Below the pieces are notes generated by a model. That model worked only from the letters and a program-made list of their open reading frames with translations. It ran no database searches and had not been told where the DNA came from. From an uncultured Prevotellaceae bacterium (GTDB taxonomy: Bacteria; Bacteroidota; Bacteroidia; Bacteroidales; Muribaculaceae), in NCBI GenBank assembly GCA_900318535.1, contig ONKU01000010.1:1-64000 (forward strand): a stretch of 64,000 bases of DNA, written 5' to 3'. Position 1 is the first letter of the stretch. Each line of letters begins with the position of its first letter. Shown one piece after another: positions 57,543 to 64,000 of the stretch. The position numbers were made by a program, and so were the translations under genes.

Positions 57543-58697
57543 ATGTCAGATAAAACAAGAATCATACAGCACACCGAGGAGTGCCCCAGCATGAGTCATC
57601 CCGAGAATGATGACCAGTTTGCCGGGCTGCAGGTCAACAGCGGCGTGGAACAGCCGCCCATCGTCAACCCTTACCTGAAGCGCAAACGCAAGCCGCAGCT
57701 GACGCCCGCCGAGTATGTCGAGGGCATCCGCAAGGGCAACCGCGCCGTACTGGGACAGGCGGTGACGCTGGTCGAGAGCCGCAATGCCGAGCACCAGATC
57801 ATCGCCCAAGAGGTGATCGAGAAGTGCCTGCCCTACACCGGCAACTCGCGCCGCATCGGCATCACCGGTGTGCCCGGAGCCGGCAAGAGCACGTCGATCG
57901 ACTCCTTCGGCATGCACGTCATCAAGCAGGGCCACAAACTGGCCGTACTGGCCATCGACCCCAGCAGCGAGCGCTCCAAGGGCTCCATCCTGGGCGACAA
58001 GACACGCATGGAGCGTCTGGCCATCGAGCCCGATGTGTTCATCCGCCCTTCCCCCTCAGCCGGTTCGCTGGGCGGTGTGGCTCGCAAGACTCGCGAGACC
58101 ATCGTGCTGTGTGAGGCGGCGGGCTACGACACCATCTTTGTCGAGACCGTCGGTGTGGGACAGAGCGAGATTGCCGTCCACTCGATGGTGGACTATTTCC
58201 TGCTCATCCAGCTTGCCGGCACCGGCGATGAGCTGCAAGGCATCAAGCGCGGCATCATGGAGATGGCCGACGGCATCGTCATCAACAAGTGTGACGGCGA
58301 CAACATCGAGCGCGCCAACCTGGCCGCGGCACAGTTCCGCAACGCCCTGCACCTCTATCCCCTGCCCCCCAGCGGCTTCCTGCCCGAGGTCATCACCTAT
58401 TCGGGCTACTACGACCTCAACATCGAGGGCGTGTGGGACATGATCGACCGCTACTTTGCCCACGTCAAGGCAAACGGCTACTTTGACGAGAAGCGCCACG
58501 AGCAGGAGCGCTACTGGATGCGCGAGACCATCAACGAACAGTTGCTGGCACGCTTCTACTTCGACCCCGAAATCGAGCGCCTGCTCAACATCAAGGAGGA
58601 AACTGTGCTGGCTGGCAAGCAGACGTCGTTTGTCGCCGCCAGCGATGTGCTTAACTTTTACTACGATAAAATCACCAACGAGCATTCCAAATCATGA
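57543..58697 (+). CDS. meaB: methylmalonyl-CoA mutase-associated GTPase MeaB
   Basis: A G3E P-loop GTPase that guards loading of adenosylcobalamin into methylmalonyl-CoA mutase. Walker A is GVPGAGKST (residues 109-117); LAIDPSSERSKGSILGDKTR, the VETVGVGQSEI switch and NKCDGDN for guanine follow. At 384 residues it is longer than most (about 330) because of an N-terminal extension of about 50 residues. It lies after the DUF1573 pair and shares a 4-base overlap (ATGA) with a lipoprotein gene after it. The mutase itself is not in the window. Confidence 0.94.
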   Translation: MSDKTRIIQHTEECPSMSHPENDDQFAGLQVNSGVEQPPIVNPYLKRKRKPQLTPAEYVEGIRKGNRAVLGQAVTLVESRNAEHQIIAQEVIEKCLPYTGNSRRIGITGVPGAGKSTSIDSFGMHVIKQGHKLAVLAIDPSSERSKGSILGDKTRMERLAIEPDVFIRPSPSAGSLGGVARKTRETIVLCEAAGYDTIFVETVGVGQSEIAVHSMVDYFLLIQLAGTGDELQGIKRGIMEMADGIVINKCDGDNIERANLAAAQFRNALHLYPLPPSGFLPEVITYSGYYDLNIEGVWDMIDRYFAHVKANGYFDEKRHEQERYWMRETINEQLLARFYFDPEIERLLNIKEETVLAGKQTSFVAASDVLNFYYDKITNEHSKS

Positions 58698-59161
58698 GAA
58701 GAATAGCCATTATCTTGTCGTTGGCCGCTGTGGTACTGCTTTGTTGCCAGTGTGCCAAAAGCCCATACCAGCTGGCCAAAAAAGGCGCGAAATCGGTTCC
58801 TTTTACAACGCTGGAGCATTATTACGTGCGCAACAATGCCGCCAGCAACCACGTTCAACGGCTCATTCTGGACACCAAGGAAGACTTTGAGGCCTACTTT
58901 GGCGAAGGTGCCGTCATGGGCGGAATGCCCACCGACATCAATTGGAGGCGCCAGTATGTCATCGCCCTGCTGCTGCCCGTGACCAACAAGCAGACGATGA
59001 TTACCCCCAAGGAGGTGAAGCAGAGTCCCGGCAACGTCATTCTCTATTATCAGGTGAACACGGGACGCAAAACGCAATACACGCTGGTGCCCTTTGTCGC
59101 AATCGCCCTTGAACGCTCCGAGGAACCGCAGCAATTACAGGTCTTCTATATCGAAAAATAA
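58694..59161 (+). CDS. lipoprotein of unknown function, coupled to meaB
   Basis: A 155-residue precursor with a lipobox-like LLCCQCAK (Cys near residue 17-20) and a mature part without recognised domain: HYYVRNNAASNHVQRLILDT, INWRRQYVIALLLPVTNKQT and YTLVPFVAIALE. The start overlaps the meaB stop by four bases (ATGA), so the two are translated together. The end is followed by 4 bases and the Nudix gene. It is rare in my recollection and may be lineage-specific. Confidence 0.65.
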   Translation: MRRIAIILSLAAVVLLCCQCAKSPYQLAKKGAKSVPFTTLEHYYVRNNAASNHVQRLILDTKEDFEAYFGEGAVMGGMPTDINWRRQYVIALLLPVTNKQTMITPKEVKQSPGNVILYYQVNTGRKTQYTLVPFVAIALERSEEPQQLQVFYIEK

Positions 59162-59165
59162 CGCC

Positions 59166-59690
59166 ATGCAGGAGAACTACTGTTACCGATACCCTCATCC
59201 CGCAGTCACTACCGACTGCGTCGTCTTTGGCTATGACGGACTGCGCCTGAACGTGCTGCTCATCGAGCGCGGCGGCGAACCCTACCAGGGCTGCTGGGCC
59301 TTCCCAGGAGGTTTCCTCAACATCGACGAGGATGCCCCTGACGGCGCTCGACGCGAACTGCTCGAGGAGACGGGGCTCGAGGTGACCAACATCGAGCAGC
59401 TGGGCGCCTTTGCCACACCTGACCGCGACCCGCGCGAGCGCGTCATCTCCATCGCCTATTTCACGCTCACACGCGTGCAGGACGTCAAGGGGGGCGACGA
59501 TGCACGTGTGGCCCGCTGGTACCCCATCAACCAGTTGCCGCCGCTGGCATTTGACCATCAGCAGATGTTTGAACAGGCCTTGCAGCGCCTGTCCGACTGC
59601 CTGAAGCTCAAGACAGGCAACTTCTTCAGCGGCGACTTTTCGTACGAGGAGATTGACATGATCTACTTTGCCACCCTCACCAACCGCTAA
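59166..59690 (+). CDS. Nudix hydrolase
   Basis: The ATG at 59166 (MQENYCYRYPHP) is preferred; the longer frame would overlap the lipoprotein gene heavily. The 174-residue protein has a full Nudix box (GFLNIDEDAPDGARRELLEE followed by TGL) and a second part (QLPPLAFDHQQMFEQALQRL), typical of NUDIX proteins of the ADP-ribose or NrtR-like class in Bacteroidota. No DNA-binding C-terminal domain is long enough for NrtR. The exact substrate is unknown. It is the last gene of the DUF1573-meaB run. Confidence 0.9.
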   Translation: MQENYCYRYPHPAVTTDCVVFGYDGLRLNVLLIERGGEPYQGCWAFPGGFLNIDEDAPDGARRELLEETGLEVTNIEQLGAFATPDRDPRERVISIAYFTLTRVQDVKGGDDARVARWYPINQLPPLAFDHQQMFEQALQRLSDCLKLKTGNFFSGDFSYEEIDMIYFATLTNR

Positions 59691-59760
59691 CCCCGAGGTT
59701 TAACCATTGTTGCGATATATAAATCAATAAATCAATTAATTATATTTTTAAATTAAAATA

Positions 59761-60768
59761 ATGTATAGAAAAAACTGCCTAAAGACTTTGTTAATCCTGA
59801 GCCTGTCGGCCATGTTCTGGTTGCCGATGTTTGGTCAGGATGCCGCGCTCCGTGGCGATGCTGATGGAGACAACAACGTTACAATCAGCGATGTGACTTC
59901 GCTGATTGATTATTTGCTTAGCAATGACCCGTCAAGAGTTGTCATAGCGGCATGCGACGTCGACAATGACGGCGCAGTGAACATCAGTGATGTAACCGCA
60001 TTGATTGACTACCTGCTGTCGGGCGAGTGGCCTTATGTCGCCCCCGAGCCCCTGGAAATCACAGTGGGTACAGTGACTTTCAAGATGATACCCGTCCAGG
60101 GTGGCACCTTCATGATGGGTGGTCGCGACTTTGACCCTTATGTCAAGCCCTGGGAGTTACCTGTCCATCAGGTAACGCTGTCCGATTACTATATCGGCGA
60201 GACCGAGGTGACGCAAGCATTGTGGAAGGCCGTGATGGGCTCCAACAACAACCCCAGTTGGTTTGTCAGCGCCAATGGCTTTGCCAATGACTTTCAGCGC
60301 CCCGTGGAGAAGGTGACGTATGCCAACTGCTTGACCTTTATCAACCGCCTCAACCAGAAGACTGGCAGGACCTTCCGCTTGCTCACCGAGGCCGAGTGGG
60401 AATATGCCGCCCGTGGCGGTAAGTATGACCATGGCTACATGTATGCCGGCGGTGATGATATTGACGAATTGGCATGGCACAAGGGGAACTCCGGTGATAA
60501 GACACATGCCGTGGGCACCAAGGCCCCCAATGAGTTAGGCATTTATGACATGGCCGGTAACGTTGGCGAGTGGACTAAAGACTGGTATGGAGATTACACC
60601 GAAGAAGCCCAGACCAACCCCACTGGACCTGCTACGGGAGATGCCCGTGTTGTACGCGGTGGCAGCTGGGATCAGGCTTGGAGGATGAACCGTGTGACCT
60701 ATCGCCACGAGGGATTCCCGACGAGCGCCAACATCAATGTCGGCCTACGTCTGGCACTGGATATGTAA
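59761..60768 (+). CDS. SUMF1/FGE-like secreted protein with N-terminal dockerin repeats
   Basis: The signal peptide ends near FGQD (residue 26). Dockerin-type loops follow at once: residues 32-90 with GDADGDNNVT and DVDNDGAVN. The rest (about 95-335) is an FGE-sulfatase (SUMF1) domain: GGTFMMGGRDFDPY, YYIGETEVTQALWKAVMG, RLLTEAEWEYAARGG, GLYDMAGN-like GIYDMAGNVGEWTKDW and VVRGGSWDQAWRMN. The usual active-site cysteines of true FGE are absent, as in many bacterial paralogues. In the other five dockerin proteins here the module is C-terminal. Alone in its transcript. Confidence 0.9.
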   Translation: MYRKNCLKTLLILSLSAMFWLPMFGQDAALRGDADGDNNVTISDVTSLIDYLLSNDPSRVVIAACDVDNDGAVNISDVTALIDYLLSGEWPYVAPEPLEITVGTVTFKMIPVQGGTFMMGGRDFDPYVKPWELPVHQVTLSDYYIGETEVTQALWKAVMGSNNNPSWFVSANGFANDFQRPVEKVTYANCLTFINRLNQKTGRTFRLLTEAEWEYAARGGKYDHGYMYAGGDDIDELAWHKGNSGDKTHAVGTKAPNELGIYDMAGNVGEWTKDWYGDYTEEAQTNPTGPATGDARVVRGGSWDQAWRMNRVTYRHEGFPTSANINVGLRLALDM

Positions 60769-60788
60769 ACCCTGGTAAACCCTATAAT

Positions 60789-60823
60789 GAACCCCAAAAG
60801 TAATAGTCTAACTTTTGGGGTTC
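60789..60823 (+). terminator. hairpin after the SUMF1 gene
   Basis: GAACCCCAAAAGT pairs perfectly with ACTTTTGGGGTTC. No T-run follows, but its place 20 bases after the stop suggests a terminator. Confidence 0.7.
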
Positions 60824-61001
60824 ACTTCATGCTGACACCGCCTCTCCGCAAATTTAGTCGTCAACTTGCCGCACCTGGAATAACTCCCGACAGAATGTTA
60901 ACAGGTGTAAAATTCCACGAAAAAAGCAGCTAATTAGCAAATTTTTGTTAATTTATGGCGATTTTGTGCTCTAAAAACATGTTATAAAACATATTTTGCA
61001 C

Positions 61002-61009
61002 TAATTTTG
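61002..61009 (+). promoter_or_regulatory. -7 box of the small transcript at 61022
   Basis: TAATTTTG, 13 bases upstream of the ATG of the short ORF. A second possible box, TATTTTG, lies at 60992. I see no good -33. Confidence 0.45.
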
Positions 61010-61021
61010 CAGTGGTTTTTC

Positions 61022-61129
61022 ATGGTAATAGTTTTTAAGGTTAATGAAAATCCAGGTGTCGCGAGACAGTTGTTTTTTCAAGATTGTTTAAAGGTTTATG
61101 TTAATGGTATTAGAAGGTTAATTAGTTAA
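61022..61129 (+). CDS. possible 35-residue small protein
   Basis: ATG at 61022 and TAA at 61127-61129, 2 bases before the terminator stem, give a 35-residue basic protein that begins MVIVFKVNENPG and ends NGIRRLIS. There is no signal peptide or membrane segment. The codons are AT-rich (GTA, ATA, AGA, TTA), unlike neighbouring genes, which weakens the case. No Shine-Dalgarno is present, but that is normal here. I give the RNA reading and the protein reading similar weight. Confidence 0.35.
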   Translation: MVIVFKVNENPGVARQLFFQDCLKVYVNGIRRLIS

Positions 61130-61131
61130 GC

Positions 61132-61161
61132 AATCCCCGACGTGAGTCGAGGATTTTTTTT
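61132..61161 (+). terminator. terminator of the small transcript
   Basis: AATCC-C-CGAC pairs with GTCG-A-GGATT around a GTGA tetraloop, followed by TTTTTT up to 61161. Confidence 0.88.
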
Positions 61162-61194
61162 GCCCCCTACAGGAATAGTTACCGGAATAATAGT

Positions 61195-61202
61195 TAACTT
61201 TG
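61195..61202 (+). promoter_or_regulatory. -7 box of the DUF3298 pair
   Basis: TAACTTTG, 30 bases before the ATG at 61232. Confidence 0.55.
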
Positions 61203-61231
61203 CGGACACAATACTAAACAAATTAATGACT

Positions 61232-62092
61232 ATGAATAAAATCTTACTATTCGCACTGATGGCCATCTGCGCCATGTGGTCGTCCTGTGGCAATAACAGC
61301 AACGGTTCCACTGCAACTGCGGTCAATGCTCCCAAGAATGCCGACACCACCCTGTGCCAGTTCAGCAACATTGACGTGGACAAGCAGTTCTCCTATATTG
61401 ATGAGGATGGCGACACGCTGTATTTTGACAACTCATTCTCTGCCTTCTGGCCACAGCTCATCAATGGCAAGCCCTGCCCCAACCTGCAGCAAGCCTTGTT
61501 CCGCGCCATGACCGATAGCGCTGGACTCGACCAACTGGACAAAGTCATCGACTTCCTGACGAATCCAGGCAACTACACCGACTATGACGCCAAGAAATTC
61601 ACCCCTGTCACCGCGGTAAAGGATGATGAGGGCAAGTTATCAACCAGCGAGGTGGACGTGATCATGCAAAGCATGACCGATCGCCTGCTCCTCTACCACC
61701 TGGGCACCTATTCCTACATGGCCGGCGGTGCGCATGGCATCTACGCCAACAATTATGTCACCTACGACCTCAAGACCGAGAAAGCTGTTGCCCTTGAGGA
61801 GATCATCGCCGACACCACCCTGCTGCGCGACGTCACCTTCAAGGCCATCAAGCAGGCCTATGACTACGACAAGGACGACCTCTTCATCCCCGACAATGGC
61901 CTGTTGCCTCTGCCCCGCGACTTTTATATTGATGGCTCGGCACTCCATGTCGTTTATCAGGTCTATGAGATTGCCAGCTACGCCCAGGGCATGATCGACG
62001 CCCCCATCTATCCTCACATGCTCAAGCCCGAGGAGATAAAGCGCCTCTACACCCCCTACGGCATGGAACTGCTGGATTTAAGCATCGAATAG
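61232..62092 (+). CDS. DUF3298-domain lipoprotein
   Basis: The ATG at 61232 (MNKILLF) gives a lipobox MWSSC and a mature lipoprotein of about 270 residues. DUF3298 features are clear: TYSYMAGGAHGIYANNYVTY, DLKTEKAVALEEII and HVVYQVYEIASYAQGMIDAP. The family is related to the C-terminal domain of RsiV and PdaC, and is often found in extracellular stress-related proteins. The ligand is unknown. It is followed after 27 bases by a second copy (62120), so they form a pair from one promoter. Confidence 0.85.
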   Translation: MNKILLFALMAICAMWSSCGNNSNGSTATAVNAPKNADTTLCQFSNIDVDKQFSYIDEDGDTLYFDNSFSAFWPQLINGKPCPNLQQALFRAMTDSAGLDQLDKVIDFLTNPGNYTDYDAKKFTPVTAVKDDEGKLSTSEVDVIMQSMTDRLLLYHLGTYSYMAGGAHGIYANNYVTYDLKTEKAVALEEIIADTTLLRDVTFKAIKQAYDYDKDDLFIPDNGLLPLPRDFYIDGSALHVVYQVYEIASYAQGMIDAPIYPHMLKPEEIKRLYTPYGMELLDLSIE

Positions 62093-62119
62093 TAACATTG
62101 AATAGTAATATCAGCCAAC

Positions 62120-62956
62120 ATGAAACCGTTTTCACTTATCGTAGCCATCGTGGCGCTCATGATGTGGGCTTGCCCCACCATGGGACAATCATCATCATAC
62201 GGAGAACCGTGCCATTTCTATAACATCGACAAGACCGTCAGGGCAGAACTCGGTGAAGGAGAAGACGCCCAGTATCAGCTAAACTCCATCAAAGCCCTTT
62301 GGCCCGTTATGCTCAATGGCAAGGAATGCCCCAAGCTGCAAGAGGCCATCTGCAAATGGCTGACCGACAAAGACGACATCAAACAGATGGATCGGGCCAT
62401 CGAGCACACGTTGTACACCGACATCGAGAATGTGCCCTTTGGCGACAATGGCCCTTATCTGATTCTCGACAATTTCAATGATATAGAATCCTCTTATTCT
62501 TCCTCTACCGAGTCAATCGAACTCAAAGCTTTGGGCAAGAGATTCGCCGTGTTCCATCTGTTTTCCTATATGTACTTTGCGGGAGCAGCCCATGGCATGT
62601 ATGTCCACAACTACATCACCTACGATACCGAACTCGACAAAATCGTCACATTAGAGGACGTATTGATTGACCCGGAATTGATCCGTCCCCACATCCTGAA
62701 GTCGATCAACCTCAAATATGACTACACCGAGGAGGACCTGTTCCTCCCCGAAGACGGCATTATGAAAATTCCATCAGTATGGTATTTCGAGGAGGGATTT
62801 CTGCATCTCGTCTATCAGCCCTATGAGATCGCCAGTTTCGCCCAAGGCGACATCGACGTGCCCCTCTTTTATCCCAACGATCCCAGCGCCCCCGAGTACC
62901 TCACCCCCTACGGCAAACAGCTCATGGAGGAATCACAAGCAGAAGACCCCTGGTAA
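62120..62956 (+). CDS. DUF3298-domain exported protein, paralogue
   Basis: A 278-residue paralogue of the preceding gene. The signal reads MMWACPTMGQS: the AC pair could be a lipobox (MMWAC), but signal peptidase I cleavage after MGQ is equally possible, which would make this form soluble. The domain keeps YMYFAGAAHGMYVHNYITYD, LDKIVTLEDVLID and HLVYQPYEIASFAQGDIDVP. It has a hydrophilic insertion between the pair of domains that starts near residue 120. Likely periplasmic or surface partner to the first. No transport or catalytic motif. Confidence 0.82.
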   Translation: MKPFSLIVAIVALMMWACPTMGQSSSYGEPCHFYNIDKTVRAELGEGEDAQYQLNSIKALWPVMLNGKECPKLQEAICKWLTDKDDIKQMDRAIEHTLYTDIENVPFGDNGPYLILDNFNDIESSYSSSTESIELKALGKRFAVFHLFSYMYFAGAAHGMYVHNYITYDTELDKIVTLEDVLIDPELIRPHILKSINLKYDYTEEDLFLPEDGIMKIPSVWYFEEGFLHLVYQPYEIASFAQGDIDVPLFYPNDPSAPEYLTPYGKQLMEESQAEDPW

Positions 62957-63009
62957 CCCATCGATTGAGCCTTCTAGCCCTCTACTTCACCCAGTAATTA
63001 TCTCTGATT

Positions 63010-63765
63010 CTACAACAGGCCTTGATTGGCAGCAACAGTCAGGGCCTCGGTGATGCTGCGCACACCCAAGCGCTCAAACAGTGCACGCTTGTAAGTCTTG
63101 ACGGTGTCCACAGCGCGGCACATCTTATCGGCTATCTGAGGCACGGTATATCCCTGAGCCGACAGGATAAGCACTTGCTTTTCCTGCCCGCGCAGGGTAA
63201 TGCTTTTCCGCTCCTGCCAATGGTGACTGTTCAAATCATATTCCCAGTAAATGGATTGACCCTTCTTGCGGAACTCTATGTGGCCGGAAGTGGTGTGGTG
63301 CGACAACGACACGACGCACATCGCCAGCCAGGCACGTCCATCGGGTGCAAGGGCAAACGGCGTAATCTTGTGGTTTACCAAGTAGCAGTCCTCGCCATTC
63401 ACAATATGGAAATCGTAGCTCATGAAGCAGCGGCTGCGCTCAGTCACGGGCTCCTCGTTGAAGCGCTTGAAGCCCACCTCGTTGATCTCAGTGAGCATAA
63501 TCTGTTCCTCGGCAGGGACGTGGTCGATATACAGGCGGTAGCCCATCTGGCGCACCTCCTCGGCCGTGTGCCCACACAGGAATAGCGGATTACTCGCTAC
63601 ATGCAGGAAACCATGCCTCAGGTAGTCGATGACATAAATGCTCTGGTAGGTCGCATTGGCCATCGCATCGATGGCTCGTATCATGGGCTCTAGGTGGCGG
63701 TATTGCTCATCATCGATGCCCTCTACACTGTTGGTCAACGTGAAGAAATCCTCAATTTTTGCCAT
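63010..63765 (-). CDS. LuxR-family transcription regulator with PAS-like sensor
   Basis: A 251-residue cytoplasmic regulator. Residues 30-160 read like a PAS-type domain (SIYVIDYLRHGFLHVASNPL, then FMSYDFHIVNGEDCYLVNHK, and WLAMCVVSLSHH). The LuxR-type helix-turn-helix lies at 186-245 (RGQEKQVLILSAQGYTVPQI, then TVKTYKRALFERLGV). There is no phosphorylation receiver. It has its own promoter and no neighbour in its transcript. Targets are unknown. Bacteroidota carry many orphan regulators of this kind. Confidence 0.9.
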   Translation of the reverse strand: MAKIEDFFTLTNSVEGIDDEQYRHLEPMIRAIDAMANATYQSIYVIDYLRHGFLHVASNPLFLCGHTAEEVRQMGYRLYIDHVPAEEQIMLTEINEVGFKRFNEEPVTERSRCFMSYDFHIVNGEDCYLVNHKITPFALAPDGRAWLAMCVVSLSHHTTSGHIEFRKKGQSIYWEYDLNSHHWQERKSITLRGQEKQVLILSAQGYTVPQIADKMCRAVDTVKTYKRALFERLGVRSITEALTVAANQGLL

Positions 63766-63791
63766 ATCAGTCTTGCAGGTTAATAGTCATG

Positions 63792-63822
63792 CAAATGTAC
63801 CCCAAATGCCCAATTCCGACAA
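63792..63822 (-). promoter_or_regulatory. promoter of the LuxR-type gene
   Basis: TACATTTG (63799-63792) and a TTTG-like element near 63822-63820, spacer 20 bases. Confidence 0.6.
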
Positions 63823-64000
63823 ATGGTGAAACTAAAAAAGCCTTATCCTTAAGAAGTAGTAACATGCCACAAGGCAATTTAACACCCTAAAGTGTGAAAA
63901 TGCGATTTCTTCACCCCGATACTGCAACTTTTCACCCTTTAGTGCGTGTCTCTATTGAGGTCTGCTTCGATAATTTTGCCATCGAACAACCAAAATAGAG

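Larger units (their letters stand above)
61016..61161 (+). ncRNA. candidate structured small RNA or short mRNA of about 145 nt
   Basis: The 460-base gap between the SUMF1 and DUF3298 genes is not empty. A -7 box at 61002 begins a stretch that ends in a strong terminator (61132-61161). Inside is the hairpin TGTC-GCGA-GACA (61057-61068) with a GNRA tetraloop and three copies of a GTTAAT word. The region is about 65% A+T, unlike the flanking genes. It also contains an uninterrupted 35-codon ORF (61022-61129). Either reading is possible; the boundaries are inferred from the promoter and the terminator. Confidence 0.5.

Noticed and set aside
63880..63960. Operator-like pair CACCCTAAAGTGTG and CACCCTTTAGTGCG near the window end
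   Set aside because: Two similar near-palindromes may be binding sites for the LuxR-type regulator, but with no downstream gene in the window I cannot support a function.

Overview
The window looks like a chromosome segment of a gut-type Bacteroidales bacterium (phylum Bacteroidota). The sequence evidence is: promoter boxes of the form TAnnTTTG about 19-21 bases after a TTG/TTTG, almost no Shine-Dalgarno sites, many short-tailed lipoproteins, a SusC-like TonB receptor, and lineage-typical families (DUF4491, DUF1573, DUF5689, Omp28, C10 peptidase). Six secreted proteins carry paired dockerin-type calcium-binding repeats. I infer a Muribaculaceae- or Prevotella-like organism, but nothing here fixes the genus. 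No rRNA, CRISPR array, prophage or complete insertion sequence is visible.

Layout. 1-3.1 kb: dockerin-tailed secreted protein, small outer-membrane protein, cobalamin adenosyltransferase with a DUF2795 gene. 3.2-8.5 kb (minus): DASS transporter, two adjacent CYTH/CYTH-like genes, lamin-tail lipoprotein with an OprP-type porin. 8.7-13.8 kb: zinc-ribbon/FtsK-gamma protein, GYF-domain membrane protein, lone AAA ATPase, LytTR two-component pair. 14-17.1 kb: LemA and two TPM-domain proteins, then a second dockerin-tailed protein. 17.2-20.9 kb: CdsZ-like zinc-ribbon protein, Nif3 protein, aspS, tRNA-Pro. 21-25.3 kb: two Omp28/dockerin paralogues and tRNA-Asp. 25.5-31.2 kb (minus): CorC-like protein, LptC, outer-membrane barrel, CoaX, FtsB, TrmD and DUF4491. 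31.5-33.6 kb: thymidine kinase, holin-4-like protein and YitT transporter. 33.8-37.1 kb: a large C10 cysteine peptidase.

37.2-38.5 kb is the strangest locus: a RecA/RepA-like gene with a broken Walker A motif, bracketed by 34-bp direct repeats that supply its last codons and stop. 38.5-41 kb: MBOAT O-acyltransferase and SGNH-like partner. 41-44.5 kb: an unknown gene, a MoxR ATPase and a VWA/DUF2201 protein in one unit. 44.7-50.9 kb: TonB receptor, DUF5689 lipoprotein and EEP-family nuclease, a likely nucleotide or nucleic-acid scavenging operon. 51-55.8 kb: SemiSWEET, tricorn-type S41 protease and a small secreted protein. 56-59.7 kb: two DUF1573 proteins, MeaB, a lipoprotein and a Nudix protein. 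59.8-64 kb: SUMF1-like protein with an N-terminal dockerin, a small RNA or 35-codon ORF ending in a terminator, two DUF3298 proteins and a LuxR regulator.

Intergenic DNA is rich in repeats: runs of a 7-bp unit (YTAGTNN), long imperfect palindromes built on CACGAATG, and perfect 22-24 bp palindromes (GAGACGCAA...). Several heptad runs lie directly against start or stop codons. Metabolic links within the window are limited: the cobalamin adenosyltransferase and MeaB both serve adenosylcobalamin-dependent methylmalonyl-CoA mutase, whose genes are not present here.
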